A stretch of 44,654 nt of DNA from Janthinobacterium sp. GW458P (lineage in GTDB: Bacteria; Pseudomonadota; Gammaproteobacteria; Burkholderiales; Burkholderiaceae_D): assembly GCF_002127585.1 (NCBI RefSeq), contig NZ_NEGZ01000048.1, positions 1 through 44,654 of the forward strand, in the 5' to 3' direction. The translations under genes were made by a program, and so were the position numbers. This document shows, one piece after another, positions 34,582 to 43,410 of the stretch. Every line of letters begins with the position of its first letter. Within the stretch, counting starts at the first letter, position 1. The notes under the pieces are model-generated. The model did no database searches. It saw only the letters and a list, made by a program, of their open reading frames with translations, and was not told the DNA's origin.

Positions 34582-35739
34582 TTATTTCCGGCCGCGCCGC
34601 CGTTTCCACCACACCAGGGTGCCTGTCAGCAGGAACAGCAAGGGCATCAGGCCAAATACCGTAATGAAGGCGCGCCCGGCCACGCCAAACGCCTGGCCCG
34701 TATGCAGGGGGAATTGCCAGCCCAGGAAGACATCGCCGGCCGGCGCCTGCAAGGGATCGCGTATGCGCAGGGGCAAGCCGCTGCGCGCGTCCAGGGTGAT
34801 GCGCGTGGCGCCGTCGCCGTCGGCGATCTCGCCGGGCTGGCGCACGCGGATCTCATAGGGCTGGTCCTGTTTCGCCGGCAGCACGATGCGCGACACGCGC
34901 GCCTGCGGATACAGCTGCTGCGCGGCGGCCATGGCCTGGCCCGCGTCAAGCACGGCGCCCTCCTGCTGCACATTCTTGAGTTTTGCCGTGTCCGGCGCCG
35001 CCGACACCAGCCCCACCACGGGCACGATCAATTGCGGCAAATTGAAATAGATGCCGGAAAAGGCGAGCACGGCCAGCACGGGCGCGGCAAAGAAGCCCGC
35101 CGCCTTGTGCAACGTGTAGTTAAACCGGGGCCAGGAGCCGCCATGCGACACCGTCAAGGCACGCCGGATCGCCGTCCACTGCAGGCGCGGCCACCACAGG
35201 CAGATGCCGCTGACGGCCATCAGCAGCAGGGCCACGCCCGAGATCCCCGTGATGGTCTTGCCCGCGTCGCCGGACAATACATAGCGGTGCAAATGAAACA
35301 TGCCCGACATCAGCAATGGGCGCGTGAGGCCGAAGCGGCCCCAGTCGCGCTCGCCTTTCACCTGCAAGGTGTAGGGGTCGACCATCACCTGGCGCACGAC
35401 GGCCTGGCTGAACGGGGACGGCTTGCCGGCCTGGCGGTACGAAGCCACGTACACGTCGCGCGCGTCGGCGGGCGGATTGAGCTGGCTCGGCTTGCCGTAG
35501 GCGGGGTCGGCCGCGAGTCCATCCACCACCGCCTGCAGCGTGCGCGGCGTCACCTGGAACACCTGGCCCGGCGCGGGCGTGCTCGCCTGCAACAAGGTCG
35601 GATTCAGATACGCGTCGAGTTCCGGCATCCAGGCGATGGCGGAACCCGTCAAGCCCAGCAGGACGAACAGGGCGCCGAACCACAGCCCCACGTACAGGTG
35701 CAGTTTGCTGAGCAACCACTTGAGCGGGCGTCGGGACAT
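34582..35739 (-). CDS. PepSY-associated transmembrane protein (putative iron-related reductase family)
   Basis: 385 residues. LHLYVGLWFGALFVLLGLTGSAIAW (first TM, about 12-36, cited in part: GLWFGALFVLLGLTGS) begins the PepSY_TM domain. HLHRYVLSGDAGKTITGISG, a TM pair near 170-230 and a C-terminal TM before WWKRRRGRK follow, four TM helices in all. Conserved His in LHLY, HLHRY and LHKAAGF suggest heme binding, as in the FoxB/PiuB-type proteins linked to siderophore-iron reduction. ATG 35739 matches the family start; ATG 35778 in frame, with GGGG upstream, is possible. Confidence 0.85.
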   Translation of the reverse strand: MSRRPLKWLLSKLHLYVGLWFGALFVLLGLTGSAIAWMPELDAYLNPTLLQASTPAPGQVFQVTPRTLQAVVDGLAADPAYGKPSQLNPPADARDVYVASYRQAGKPSPFSQAVVRQVMVDPYTLQVKGERDWGRFGLTRPLLMSGMFHLHRYVLSGDAGKTITGISGVALLLMAVSGICLWWPRLQWTAIRRALTVSHGGSWPRFNYTLHKAAGFFAAPVLAVLAFSGIYFNLPQLIVPVVGLVSAAPDTAKLKNVQQEGAVLDAGQAMAAAQQLYPQARVSRIVLPAKQDQPYEIRVRQPGEIADGDGATRITLDARSGLPLRIRDPLQAPAGDVFLGWQFPLHTGQAFGVAGRAFITVFGLMPLLFLLTGTLVWWKRRRGRK

Positions 35740-35955
35740 GGAATCTTTGGGAAATTTTTGGCTGCGGAACGATAGCATGAAAGCCCCGCGGGGAAAATCA
35801 CGCGCAGCAAGAAAGGAAGGAATCGAACAACACGCTCATGGCAACGGCGGATTCGCATAAAAACGAGCGTTTCGGCACCATCAGCGAGCGCATCGGCATC
35901 GCGCGGTTATGTTGCGCGGCATACACTTTCCCCTATACTTATCGAAAGGAAAACT

Positions 35956-36501
35956 ATGACCGCCTCCCGCCTCCTCGCCGCCACCTTGGGCCTCGCTCTT
36001 CACCTGGGCGCCCATGCGGCCGATTTCCCGGTCGCCAGCACCGACATCGCCCCCGGCCAGCGCCTGGCTTCCGCGCAAGTATTCCGGGGCTTCGGCTGCA
36101 CGGGCGGCAACCTGTCACCGCAATTGTCGTGGAGCAATGCCCCGGCCGGCACGAAAAGCTACGCGATCACCCTGTACGACCCGGACGCGCCCACGGGCAG
36201 CGGCTGGTGGCACTGGAGCGTGTTCAATGTGCCCGCCAGCACCACCTCCTTGCCGGGCGGCGCCACGGCCAGCACCCTGCCGGCGGGCGCCGTACAGGGA
36301 CGCAACGATTACGGCGACAGCGCCTACGGCGGCGCGTGCCCGCCACCGGGCGACCAGCCGCACCGCTACCAGCTCACCGTCTGGGCGCTGAAAACGGAAA
36401 AATTGCCATTGGATCAACAGACTAGCGGCGCCATGCTCGGCTACATGCTCAACGCCAACGCGCTGGGCAAGGCGCAGCTGACGGGACTGTATGGCAGATG
36501 A
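35956..36501 (+). CDS. YbhB/YbcL family PEBP-like protein, exported
   Basis: 181 residues with a Sec signal peptide (about 1-21, ending AHAA). The PEBP fold shows LSPQLSWSNAPAGTKSYAI, DPDAPTGSGWWHW (the ligand-pocket Asp-Pro-Asp motif) and NDYGDSAYGGACPPPGD. Function of bacterial periplasmic members is unclear. AAGGA lies six bases before the ATG. It overlaps the AraC-type gene by 11 nt. Confidence 0.9.
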   Translation: MTASRLLAATLGLALHLGAHAADFPVASTDIAPGQRLASAQVFRGFGCTGGNLSPQLSWSNAPAGTKSYAITLYDPDAPTGSGWWHWSVFNVPASTTSLPGGATASTLPAGAVQGRNDYGDSAYGGACPPPGDQPHRYQLTVWALKTEKLPLDQQTSGAMLGYMLNANALGKAQLTGLYGR

Positions 36502-37312
36502 CATGGAGGCGGTGGCCCTGAGCGAGCTGCGCATCGCCCACGGCACCATCGAGGCGCGCCGCGCGCAAACGCTGCGCCGCGTGCCCGTCTTCCAGAGCGC
36601 CCTGTGCCGCGTGCGGCAGGGAACGAAATTGCTGGAATGGGGCGCGCGCCAGACCCGCGCCGGCACGCGCGACGTGGTGCTGATGCCGGCGGGCCAGGAA
36701 CTGGGCGTGGCCAACCTGCCCGGCGCGCAGGGCTACCGGGCCGAGGTGCTGAGTTTTTCGCCGGCCCTGATCGCCCGCTTCCGCGCGCGCCATGGCGGTC
36801 TCGTCGACAACCAGCTGCGCCAGGCGGCCACGGCCAGCCTGTGCGTGCCGCTCGATGCCCACGCGGCGCTGGCCTGGGACCAGCTGACGGCCAGCCTGGC
36901 GGGCAGCACACCGCCCGCGCTGCTGGCGCACCAGGCGGAAGGCTTGCTGCTGGCCCTGGCACTGGGCGGCCATTGCGGCCCGCTGTTGCTGGACCGCCGC
37001 GACCCGCTGGCCGCGCGCGTGCAGCAAGTGCTGCTGCTGGACCCGGGCGCCGACTGGAGCGTGGCCAAGGTCGCCAGCCAGCTGCACCTGGGCGCCTCCA
37101 CCCTGCGCCGCCAGCTGGCCCTGGAACAGCGCCATTTCCGCGCCATCCTGGAAGACGTGCGGCTGGGACTGGCCTTGCAGGAATTGCAAGCTGGTATTTT
37201 ACCCATCGGCGACATCGCCGCCGCCTGCGGCTACGCCTCGCCCTCGCGCTTCGCGGCCCGTTTCCGCCAGCATTACGGCCTGTCGCCGCGCGACCTGCGC
37301 GCCACCTTGTAG
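36491..37312 (+). CDS. AraC-family transcriptional regulator
   Basis: 273 residues. An N-terminal cupin-like sensor region (about 1-160) is followed by two helix-turn-helices: WSVAKVASQLHLGASTLRRQL (cited in part: VASQLHLGASTLRRQL) and IAAACGYASPSRFAARFRQHYG. The ATG lies inside the end of the ybhB-like gene, so the two are probably co-translated. The regulator's target and effector are unknown; control of its own operon is likely. Confidence 0.9.
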   Translation: MADDMEAVALSELRIAHGTIEARRAQTLRRVPVFQSALCRVRQGTKLLEWGARQTRAGTRDVVLMPAGQELGVANLPGAQGYRAEVLSFSPALIARFRARHGGLVDNQLRQAATASLCVPLDAHAALAWDQLTASLAGSTPPALLAHQAEGLLLALALGGHCGPLLLDRRDPLAARVQQVLLLDPGADWSVAKVASQLHLGASTLRRQLALEQRHFRAILEDVRLGLALQELQAGILPIGDIAAACGYASPSRFAARFRQHYGLSPRDLRATL

Positions 37313-37379
37313 GTTCGCGCTGGGGCAAATCACGCAGCAAGCGCTGACAGCAGAGCGATTTTCTTGCTACTATGCCCCC

Positions 37380-37718
37380 ATGTCTACCCGCCAGCCATCC
37401 CGCAAGCCTTCCCCGGCGTCCGCCCTCGCGCGCACGCCGTGGCAGCTGTGCGTGGCGCTGTTCAGTGCGCTGGCCCTCGTGTTCCTGCTGTCGACGGCCG
37501 CCTCGCACCTGCACAAGACGACGCTCGACGCGGAAGAGTGCGCGCTGTGCGCCACGGTCATCGACAAGGTGGCCGACATCGCCGTGCCGCCGGCCATCAG
37601 CGAGCCGCCCGCCCAGTTACTGCCGTACCGCCTGCTGGCCCTCGCGCCCGCTACCCTGGCGCCCGTCGCCATCCTCGTCCTGCCGCCCGTGCGCGGCCCG
37701 CCTGCCGCCTCGCTGTAG
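37380..37718 (+). CDS. Small membrane protein, DUF2946-like
   Basis: 112 residues. A hydrophobic segment (about 22-41, LCVALFSALALVFLLSTAAS) is followed by SHLHKTTLDAEECALCATVID, which contains a His-x-His and a Cys-x2-Cys pair (quoted in parts: SHLHK and CALC). A second hydrophobic stretch (about 80-105) follows. DUF2946 proteins have this layout and are often found near metal-related genes, from memory. It is 92 bp upstream of a TonB-dependent receptor on the same strand. Base 37380 gives ATG; no strong ribosome site is seen. Confidence 0.65.
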   Translation: MSTRQPSRKPSPASALARTPWQLCVALFSALALVFLLSTAASHLHKTTLDAEECALCATVIDKVADIAVPPAISEPPAQLLPYRLLALAPATLAPVAILVLPPVRGPPAASL

Positions 37719-37810
37719 TTCCCACGCCGTTTTCATCCTTTTCAGGCTGCCCTTTGCCGCGCTTTGATGCGCGCCGGGCCGCCTGGCGTTGACTATTTTC
37801 GAGGTTTACC

Positions 37811-39967
37811 ATGCAACACACTCCACGCCTGAGCGCGCTGTCGCTCGCCCTTGCCAGCCTGTTTACCGTTTCCGCCCATGCGGCCGAGCCTGCCGACGCC
37901 ACTAGCGATGCCGCCCCGCCGGAAATGCAAAAGGTGGAAGTCACGTCCGCCCATCTGAAAAGCGCGCGCATCGAACTGTCGCCGAAGGTCGGCACCACCA
38001 TCTACAGCATCGACAGCCATATGGTCGACATGCTGGGCCAGGGCGACAACACGCCGTTCAATGAAGTGCTGCTGCGCCTGCCGGGCGTGTCGCAGGATTC
38101 AAAGGGATCAGGTGCTTTGCACGTGCGCGACGACCATGCCAACGTGCAATACCGCATCAATGGCGTGCAATTGCCCGAAAGCATCAGCGGCTTCGGCCAG
38201 TCCATCGACACGCGCTTGATCGACAAGACGGATTTCATGACGGGCGCCTTGCCGGCCCAGTTCGGCCTGCGCACGGCCGGCATCGTCGATATTGAAACGA
38301 AGGAAGGCGGCATGACGCCCGGCGGGCGCATCGGCATCATGGTCGGCAGCCACGACCACGTGGAGCCGAGTGCCGAATTTTTCGGCAGCGTGGGCAAGTT
38401 CAATTACTACCTGTCCGGCAGCTACCTGGGCAATGCCCTGGGCGTGGAAAACCCGCAGGACACGCGCAGCGCCCTGCACGACAAGACGCGCCAGAACAAA
38501 TCGTTCGGCAGCCTGTCGTATTTTCTCGATGACAACACGCGCCTGGGCGCCATGTTCGGCACCTATAACGGCCGCTTCCAGATCCCGAACAACCCGGACC
38601 AGGCGCCGGGCTTCTCGCTGGCCGGCCACAGCGACGCGCAGGCGGGCACGTCCACCTTGCCGTCGTCGCAGCTGAATGAAAACCAGCGCGAAGTGAACCG
38701 CTTTCTCGTGCTGTCGCTGCAAAAAAGCCTGGGCGACGTCAATTACCAGGTGTCGGCCTTCCACCAGTACTCGGAACTGCACTTCACGCCCGATTCCATC
38801 GGCGACCTGATCTACAACGGCGTGGCCTCGGATGCGCGCCGCGCCAACAGCGCTTCCGGTGCCCAGTTCGACATCAGCTACAAGTTGCACCAGGACCACA
38901 CCGTGCGCGCCGGCCTGGCCTACACGCGCCAGAAGACGACGAGCGACAACACGGTGGCCGTCTTCCCCGCCATTGACGGGGCGCAAACCTCCACCACGCC
39001 GGTCAGCATTCTGGACAACAGCGGCAAGACGGGCACCCTGGCCAGTGTCTACCTGCAGGACGAATGGCATATCAGCAAGCCATTGACCCTGAACTACGGC
39101 GCCCGCTTCGACAAGGTCTCGGCCTACACGAACGAGCAGCAATGGAGCCCGCGCGTGAATCTGGCCTACCAGATCGCGCCGGGCACGGCCCTGCACGCGG
39201 GCTACTCGCGCTACTTCACGCCGCCGCCGCAGGAGCTGGCCGCGCAGGGCAGCATCGACCTGTACGCGAACACGACGAATGCACCGGAAATCGGCCAGTC
39301 CGACAACGTCAAGGCCGAGCGCACGCACTACTATGACGTGGGCATCAGCCACCAGGTGAATGCGAAACTGACCGTGACGGCCGATGTATATTATAAAAAA
39401 ATCAACAACCTGCTCGACGAAGGCCAGTTCGGACAGGCATTGATTTTGACGCCGTTCAACTATGCGGATGGCTATGCCAGGGGTCTGGAGCTGTCCGCCA
39501 TCTACAGCGAGAAAAACTGGGGCCTGTTCCTCAACGCCAGCACGCAAAAGGCGCAAGGCCGCAACATCAATTCGGGGCAAGCCCTGTTTGGCGCCGATGA
39601 GTTGAACTACATCAGCAGCCACTATGTCTACCTCGATCATGACCAGAAATACACGCTGTCGGGCGGCGGCCACTATCACTTCGGCGATTCGCAAGTGAGC
39701 GCTGACTTCCTCTACGGCAGCGGCCTGCGCATGACGCCGGACGGCGGCGCACCGAATTCCGGCCATCTGCCGAGTTACTTCACCGTCAACACGGCGCTCA
39801 CGCACACGTGGAAGAACACGCCGGTGGGCAAGGTCGAGGGACGGCTGGCCCTGATCAACCTGTTCGACAAGTCGTATTTGCTGCGCGACGGTTCCGGCGT
39901 GGGCGTGGGCGCGCCACAACACGGTGCCCGCCGCAGCATCTACGCAGGCCTGTCCACCAGTTTTTAA
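37811..39967 (+). CDS. TonB-dependent outer-membrane receptor
   Basis: 718 residues. Signal peptide about 1-24 (ends SAHAA). A plug domain (about 40-165) contains LLRLPGVSQDSKGSG and RINGVQLPESI. A 22-strand beta-barrel follows, with the TonB-receptor C-terminal region (LINLFDKSYLLRDGSGVGVG) and a terminal Phe needed for Bam-dependent assembly. A short TonB-box-like stretch may be MQKVEVTS (39-46). Substrate unknown; the preceding DUF2946-like protein hints at a metal, which is inference. A structured repeat begins at its stop codon. Confidence 0.93.
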   Translation: MQHTPRLSALSLALASLFTVSAHAAEPADATSDAAPPEMQKVEVTSAHLKSARIELSPKVGTTIYSIDSHMVDMLGQGDNTPFNEVLLRLPGVSQDSKGSGALHVRDDHANVQYRINGVQLPESISGFGQSIDTRLIDKTDFMTGALPAQFGLRTAGIVDIETKEGGMTPGGRIGIMVGSHDHVEPSAEFFGSVGKFNYYLSGSYLGNALGVENPQDTRSALHDKTRQNKSFGSLSYFLDDNTRLGAMFGTYNGRFQIPNNPDQAPGFSLAGHSDAQAGTSTLPSSQLNENQREVNRFLVLSLQKSLGDVNYQVSAFHQYSELHFTPDSIGDLIYNGVASDARRANSASGAQFDISYKLHQDHTVRAGLAYTRQKTTSDNTVAVFPAIDGAQTSTTPVSILDNSGKTGTLASVYLQDEWHISKPLTLNYGARFDKVSAYTNEQQWSPRVNLAYQIAPGTALHAGYSRYFTPPPQELAAQGSIDLYANTTNAPEIGQSDNVKAERTHYYDVGISHQVNAKLTVTADVYYKKINNLLDEGQFGQALILTPFNYADGYARGLELSAIYSEKNWGLFLNASTQKAQGRNINSGQALFGADELNYISSHYVYLDHDQKYTLSGGGHYHFGDSQVSADFLYGSGLRMTPDGGAPNSGHLPSYFTVNTALTHTWKNTPVGKVEGRLALINLFDKSYLLRDGSGVGVGAPQHGARRSIYAGLSTSF

Positions 39968-40086
39968 CACCTGACAGTACCTACTGCGCGGCGTGGGGCG
40001 CGGCCTCCGATGCTCACTGTGCTAAAGCACAGCTGCGCTTCTCGGCCACGCCGCACATCCGCTCGCTAAGGTTCTGTCCAGGTGTT
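39966..40086. repeat. Structured intergenic repeat, copy 2
   Basis: Outer stem AACACCTG (39966-39973) with CAGGTGTT (40079-40086), then ACAG (39974-39977) with CTGT (40074-40077), then ACCT (39979-39982) with AGGT (40069-40072). Middle stem GCGGCGTGG (39988-39996) with CCACGCCGC (40046-40054). Inner hairpin CTGTGC, loop TAAA, GCACAG (40017-40032). Core CGATGCTCACTGTGCT (40008-40023) is identical to copy 1, and TCCGCTCGCTA (40058-40068) is also shared. The outer and middle stems differ in sequence from copy 1 yet still pair. Confidence 0.8.
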
Positions 40087-40147
40087 GTAAGTCGCGCGAA
40101 GACAGCGGCAGGGAGCAACGCCTGCCGCTGTCGGTTGCCGTCAGGAA

Positions 40148-40816
40148 TCAGCCATCACCCCAGGCGACAGGCGCCTGGCCATGCGCCTGCAGATAAGCAT
40201 TCGTCAAGCTGAACGGCTTGCTGCCAAAGAAACCTTTACTGGCCGACAAGGGAGATGGATGCGGCGCCGCCAGCACCAGGTGCTTGCCGGGGTCGATCAG
40301 GCTGCGCTTGGCTTGCGCGTAGCCGCCCCACAGGATGAACACGAGGTGTTCGCGCTCGGCGGACAGATGGCCGATGGCGCTGTCCGTCAGCTTTTCCCAT
40401 CCCTTGGCCGCGTGCGAACCGGCCGCGCCCGCGCGCACCGTCAGCACGCTGTTGAGCAAGAACACGCCTTGCTCGGCCCAATCGGACAAATCCGTGCGCG
40501 TGCGCGCCACGCCCACGTCGCTGTGTAATTCCTTGAAGATATTCTGCAGGCTGGGCTGCGGCGGCGTGCCGTCGGGAATCGAAAAGCACAGCCCCATGGC
40601 GGCGCCCGGCGTGTGATACGGGTCTTGCCCCAGGATCACGACTTTGACTTGCCCGAACGGCGTCAGGTCGAAGGCGCGGAAGATGTATTTACCCGGAGGA
40701 AAACACGGCCCCTCCGCGTACTCTTCCTTCACGAAAGCGGCCAGGCGTTCCCAGTAGGGCTGGGCAAACTCCCCCTCCAGCCGCGCCTTCCACGATGCGT
40801 CGATGCGTACGTCCAT
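40148..40816 (-). CDS. ung: Uracil-DNA glycosylase (Ung, family 1)
   Basis: 222 residues. It removes uracil from DNA. Active-site motif VVILGQDPYHTPGAAMGLCF carries the catalytic Asp, and LAAPHPSPLSASKGFFG carries the catalytic His. LLNSVLTVRAG is also conserved. ATG 40816 is used because GGGGAG lies just upstream and the family starts here; ATG 40834 in frame is possible. It stands alone between the repeat and the toxin gene. Confidence 0.96.
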   Translation of the reverse strand: MDVRIDASWKARLEGEFAQPYWERLAAFVKEEYAEGPCFPPGKYIFRAFDLTPFGQVKVVILGQDPYHTPGAAMGLCFSIPDGTPPQPSLQNIFKELHSDVGVARTRTDLSDWAEQGVFLLNSVLTVRAGAAGSHAAKGWEKLTDSAIGHLSAEREHLVFILWGGYAQAKRSLIDPGKHLVLAAPHPSPLSASKGFFGSKPFSLTNAYLQAHGQAPVAWGDG

Positions 40817-40906
40817 GGCTCCCCCGTCAAGCATGTTTTTAAAACATCATTGATCAGTATAGCCGCGTCACGTCCGCTACCGCGTTACGGTACGGCCGGG
40901 CAATGC

Positions 40907-41212
40907 CTATTTGTCGTCATAGTGATAACGGCAGGCCGCCACGTAGATGCAGCCCGCGTCGGGCAAATACACGAGCCGGTGCTGGCGGTCGATGCGGCGT
41001 GACCAAAAACCCGTCAGATCGCCTTTCAGCGGTTCCGGCTTACCCGTGCCCTTGAATGGATCGGCCAGGCATTCATCGAGCAAGTCATTGATTTTTTGCA
41101 GGATTTTCAGGTCGCTCTCTTGCCAGAACAAATAATCTTCCCAGGCATGATCGGTCCAGGCCAGCACGGCGGCGCGCGCCTGCTGCTTGTTTTCAGTCTT
41201 CCGGTTTTTCAT
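40907..41212 (-). CDS. yoeB: YoeB/Txe-family mRNA endonuclease toxin
   Basis: 101 residues, RelE/ParE fold. AWEDYLFWQESDLKILQKIN, DPFKGTGKPEPLKGDLTGFW, SRRIDRQHRLVY and the final ACRYHY (catalytic His-Tyr) match E. coli YoeB closely. YoeB is a ribosome-dependent mRNA interferase. It has about 15 extra N-terminal residues relative to E. coli YoeB. The ATG at 41212 overlaps the antitoxin gene by 20 nt; a GTG at 41167 would give the usual length but without overlap. Confidence 0.93.
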   Translation of the reverse strand: MKNRKTENKQQARAAVLAWTDHAWEDYLFWQESDLKILQKINDLLDECLADPFKGTGKPEPLKGDLTGFWSRRIDRQHRLVYLPDAGCIYVAACRYHYDDK

Positions 41213-41462
41213 GCCGCGCCAATGCTCGTGGCTGCGCCTTGCCCGCCTTGATCTGCGCCACGGACGCCATCAGCCGGCTGGCATTCTTGGCCGTGCCCAG
41301 CAAATACAGGGTTTCCTCGATGCTGTTGTAGTCCGACAAGGACAGCATCACCACGTGTTCGCCATTCACGCGCGTGATTACGGTGGGCGTATGGTCGTTG
41401 CAGACGTCGTCCATCACGCTTTTCAGGCCCGCGCGCGCCTCGCTGAAAGTCAGGATATTCAT
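41193..41462 (-). CDS. yefM: YefM/Axe-family antitoxin
   Basis: 89 residues. The N-terminal Phd/YefM DNA-binding domain is MNILTFSEARAGLKSVMDDV, followed by TVITRVNGEHVVMLSLSDYN and IEETLYLLGTAKNASRLM, all closely like E. coli YefM. The Lys/Arg-rich C-terminus is the toxin-binding part. ATG 41462 fits the family; in-frame ATGs at 41477 and 41522 are less likely, since 41522 lies in the promoter. It precedes the toxin gene as usual for this family. Confidence 0.92.
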   Translation of the reverse strand: MNILTFSEARAGLKSVMDDVCNDHTPTVITRVNGEHVVMLSLSDYNSIEETLYLLGTAKNASRLMASVAQIKAGKAQPRALARHEKPED

Positions 41463-41498
41463 GCCGTGCCACCGTCCCATTGAAAGTACATGCCAATA

Positions 41499-41527
41499 AT
41501 TGTACAGGATGTTGTACATCACTTCAA
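41499..41527 (-). promoter_or_regulatory. yefM-yoeB promoter with two TGTACA operator boxes
   Basis: On the minus strand: -35 TTGAAG (41522-41527), 17-bp spacer, -10 TACAAT (41499-41504). Two palindromic TGTACA boxes lie at 41501-41506 and 41513-41518, 12 bp centre to centre, inside the promoter. The E. coli YefM-YoeB operator uses the same TGTACA core in paired repeats (from memory), so repression by the YefM-YoeB complex is expected. Confidence 0.8.
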
Positions 41528-41532
41528 TCAGG

Positions 41533-41568
41533 CAAAAAAAAGCCGCCAGCGCGATCGCGGGCGGCTTT
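41533..41568 (-). terminator. Rho-independent terminator after lipA
   Basis: On the minus strand GCCGCC pairs with GGCGGC (41542-41547 with 41560-41565) around a GC-rich loop and is followed by eight T. It starts about 20 bp after the lipA stop and insulates the toxin-antitoxin promoter just downstream. Confidence 0.9.
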
Positions 41569-41585
41569 GATCTGGCGCAAGGTGC

Positions 41586-42593
41586 TTAGAAATTCAGCGC
41601 CGATTCCACGCCGGCGCTGTGCGCCTGTTCATCCGCGTGGTACGAGCTGCGCACCATGGCGCCCACGGCGGCGTGGGTGAAGCCCATTTTATAGGCTTCT
41701 TCCTCGAACATTTTAAACACGTCAGGGTGCACGTAGCGGCGCACGGGCAGGTGGCTGTTCGATGGCGCCAGGTACTGGCCGATGGTCAGCATGTCGATGT
41801 CGTGCTCGCGCATGTCGCGCATGACTTGCAGGATTTCCTCGTCCGTCTCGCCCAGGCCCACCATGATGCCGGACTTGGTCTTCACGTCCGGGTACATGGC
41901 CTTGAAATCCTTCAGCAGTTTCAGCGAGTGCATGTAATCGGAGCCGGGACGGGCTTCCTTGTACAGGCGCGGCGCCGTTTCCAGGTTGTGGTTCATGACG
42001 TCAGGCAAGCCGTCCTTGAACAAATTCAACGCTTTTTCCAGGCGGCCACGGAAGTCGGGCACCAGCACTTCGATGCGGGTGTTCGGCGACAGGGCGCGCG
42101 TTTGCTGGATGCACTCGACGAAATGGCCGGCGCCGCCGTCGCGCAAGTCATCGCGGTCGACGGAGGTGATGACGACGTAGTTCAGGCGCAGCTTGGCGAT
42201 GGTTTTCGACAGGTTGGCAGGCTCGTCCTTGTCCAGCGGGTCAGGGCGGCCATGGCCGACGTCGCAGAACGGGCAGCGGCGCGTGCACTTGTCGCCCATG
42301 ATCATGAAGGTGGCCGTGCCCTTGCCGAAACACTCGCCGATGTTCGGGCAGCTGGCTTCCTCGCACACGGTCACGAGTTTATTTTCGCGCAACACATCCT
42401 TGATTTCATAGAAACGGGTCGAAGCCGAAGCGGCCTTGACGCGGATCCAGTCCGGCTTTTTCAGGCGCTCGACTTGCTCGATCGGAATGATCTTGATCGG
42501 GATGCGCGACGTCTTGCTGGCGCCTTTTTGCTTTTCGCTCGGGTTGTAGGCGGGAGCGGCGGGGGCGGTGCTGGAAATGGTCTCAGAAGTCAT
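41586..42593 (-). CDS. lipA: Lipoyl synthase (LipA)
   Basis: About 335 residues, radical SAM enzyme that inserts two sulfurs into protein-bound octanoyl groups. The auxiliary cluster motif is [12 protein letters not shown] and the radical SAM motif is [35 protein letters not shown] and the C-terminal [10 protein letters not shown] are typical. ATG 42593 gives the length usual for betaproteobacterial LipA; ATG 42638, overlapping lipB by 8 nt, would add 15 residues and cannot be excluded. Confidence 0.95.
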   Translation of the reverse strand: MTSETISSTAPAAPAYNPSEKQKGASKTSRIPIKIIPIEQVERLKKPDWIRVKAASASTRFYEIKDVLRENKLVTVCEEASCPNIGECFGKGTATFMIMGDKCTRRCPFCDVGHGRPDPLDKDEPANLSKTIAKLRLNYVVITSVDRDDLRDGGAGHFVECIQQTRALSPNTRIEVLVPDFRGRLEKALNLFKDGLPDVMNHNLETAPRLYKEARPGSDYMHSLKLLKDFKAMYPDVKTKSGIMVGLGETDEEILQVMRDMREHDIDMLTIGQYLAPSNSHLPVRRYVHPDVFKMFEEEAYKMGFTHAAVGAMVRSSYHADEQAHSAGVESALNF

Positions 42594-42630
42594 GGCTGCA
42601 AGCCCTTGACGGGCATGTTGGTTTGTTTGC

Positions 42631-43335
42631 TCAGGCATCCGCTGCCTGAGGCGCGCCTGCGGCGCTGTTTACTTCGCTTACATCGAGTAATACGGTCAGT
42701 TCCTGGGCCAGGGCCCGCTGCACCTCGGCCAGCGGCGCCACCACGCCCATGCTGCGCATGTCCACCGTCTTCAGGCCGGAATAGCCGCAAGGGTTAATCC
42801 AGGAAAACGGCGCCAGGTCCATCGCCACGTTGAGCGACACGCCATGGTAGGTGCAGCCGTTGCCGCGCACTTTCAATCCCAGCGCGGCGATCTTCGCACC
42901 CTTGCTTGGTCCGCCGGCGATATAGATGCCAGGCGCGCCATCGATGCGCTCGCCAGCGAGATTATACGCCGCCAGCACGTTGATGATGGCTTGCTCGATT
43001 TTATGCACGAACTGGCGCGCATACAGCTTGCCGCCCGGCTTGTTGCGGCGCAAGTCCATCAGCAGATAAATCACCACCTGGCCGGGGCCGTGGAAGGTGA
43101 CTTCGCCGCCCCGGTCCGTCTGCACCACGGGCACATTCTCGGCGCCGGCCAGCAGATGGCCGCGGTCGGCCGCCAGCCCCAGGGTGAACACGGGCGGATG
43201 CTCGACGATCCACAGTTCGTCGCGCGTGTCCGTCGTGCGCGCGTCGGTAAACGCGCGCATGGCGGCAAAGGTCGGCTCGTAATCGACGCGGCCCAGCTCG
43301 CGGATCAGCGCCGTTTCGGTGCGGGTGGTGGTCAT
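42631..43335 (-). CDS. lipB: Octanoyltransferase (LipB)
   Basis: 234 residues. It moves octanoate from acyl carrier protein to lipoyl domains, the substrate of LipA. The catalytic Cys lies in INPCGYSGL and the conserved Lys in [35 protein letters not shown] is the acyl-binding region. The order lipB-lipA on one strand, with near-overlapping ends, indicates one operon. Confidence 0.95.
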   Translation of the reverse strand: MTTTRTETALIRELGRVDYEPTFAAMRAFTDARTTDTRDELWIVEHPPVFTLGLAADRGHLLAGAENVPVVQTDRGGEVTFHGPGQVVIYLLMDLRRNKPGGKLYARQFVHKIEQAIINVLAAYNLAGERIDGAPGIYIAGGPSKGAKIAALGLKVRGNGCTYHGVSLNVAMDLAPFSWINPCGYSGLKTVDMRSMGVVAPLAEVQRALAQELTVLLDVSEVNSAAGAPQAADA

Positions 43336-43389
43336 GACAGATTCTGTAGTCAGCTGCCGGCGCCCTGCGGACGCTGCGGCGAAGCCGTG

Positions 43390-43395
43390 ATTATA
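43390..43395 (-). promoter_or_regulatory. Candidate -10 element of the lipB-lipA operon
   Basis: On the minus strand TATAAT lies 55 bp upstream of the lipB ATG, in the 75-bp gap after the MocR-type gene. No good -35 is found at normal spacing (nearest TCAATG at 16 bp). Confidence 0.35.
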
Positions 43396-43410
43396 AGCCA
43401 GGCGGCCGTT

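Noticed and set aside
38108..39970. Minus-strand open frame of about 620 codons opposite the TonB receptor
   Set aside because: Shadow frame; the plus-strand receptor has signal peptide, plug, barrel and terminal Phe, while the antisense translation is low-complexity Arg/Ala/His-rich.
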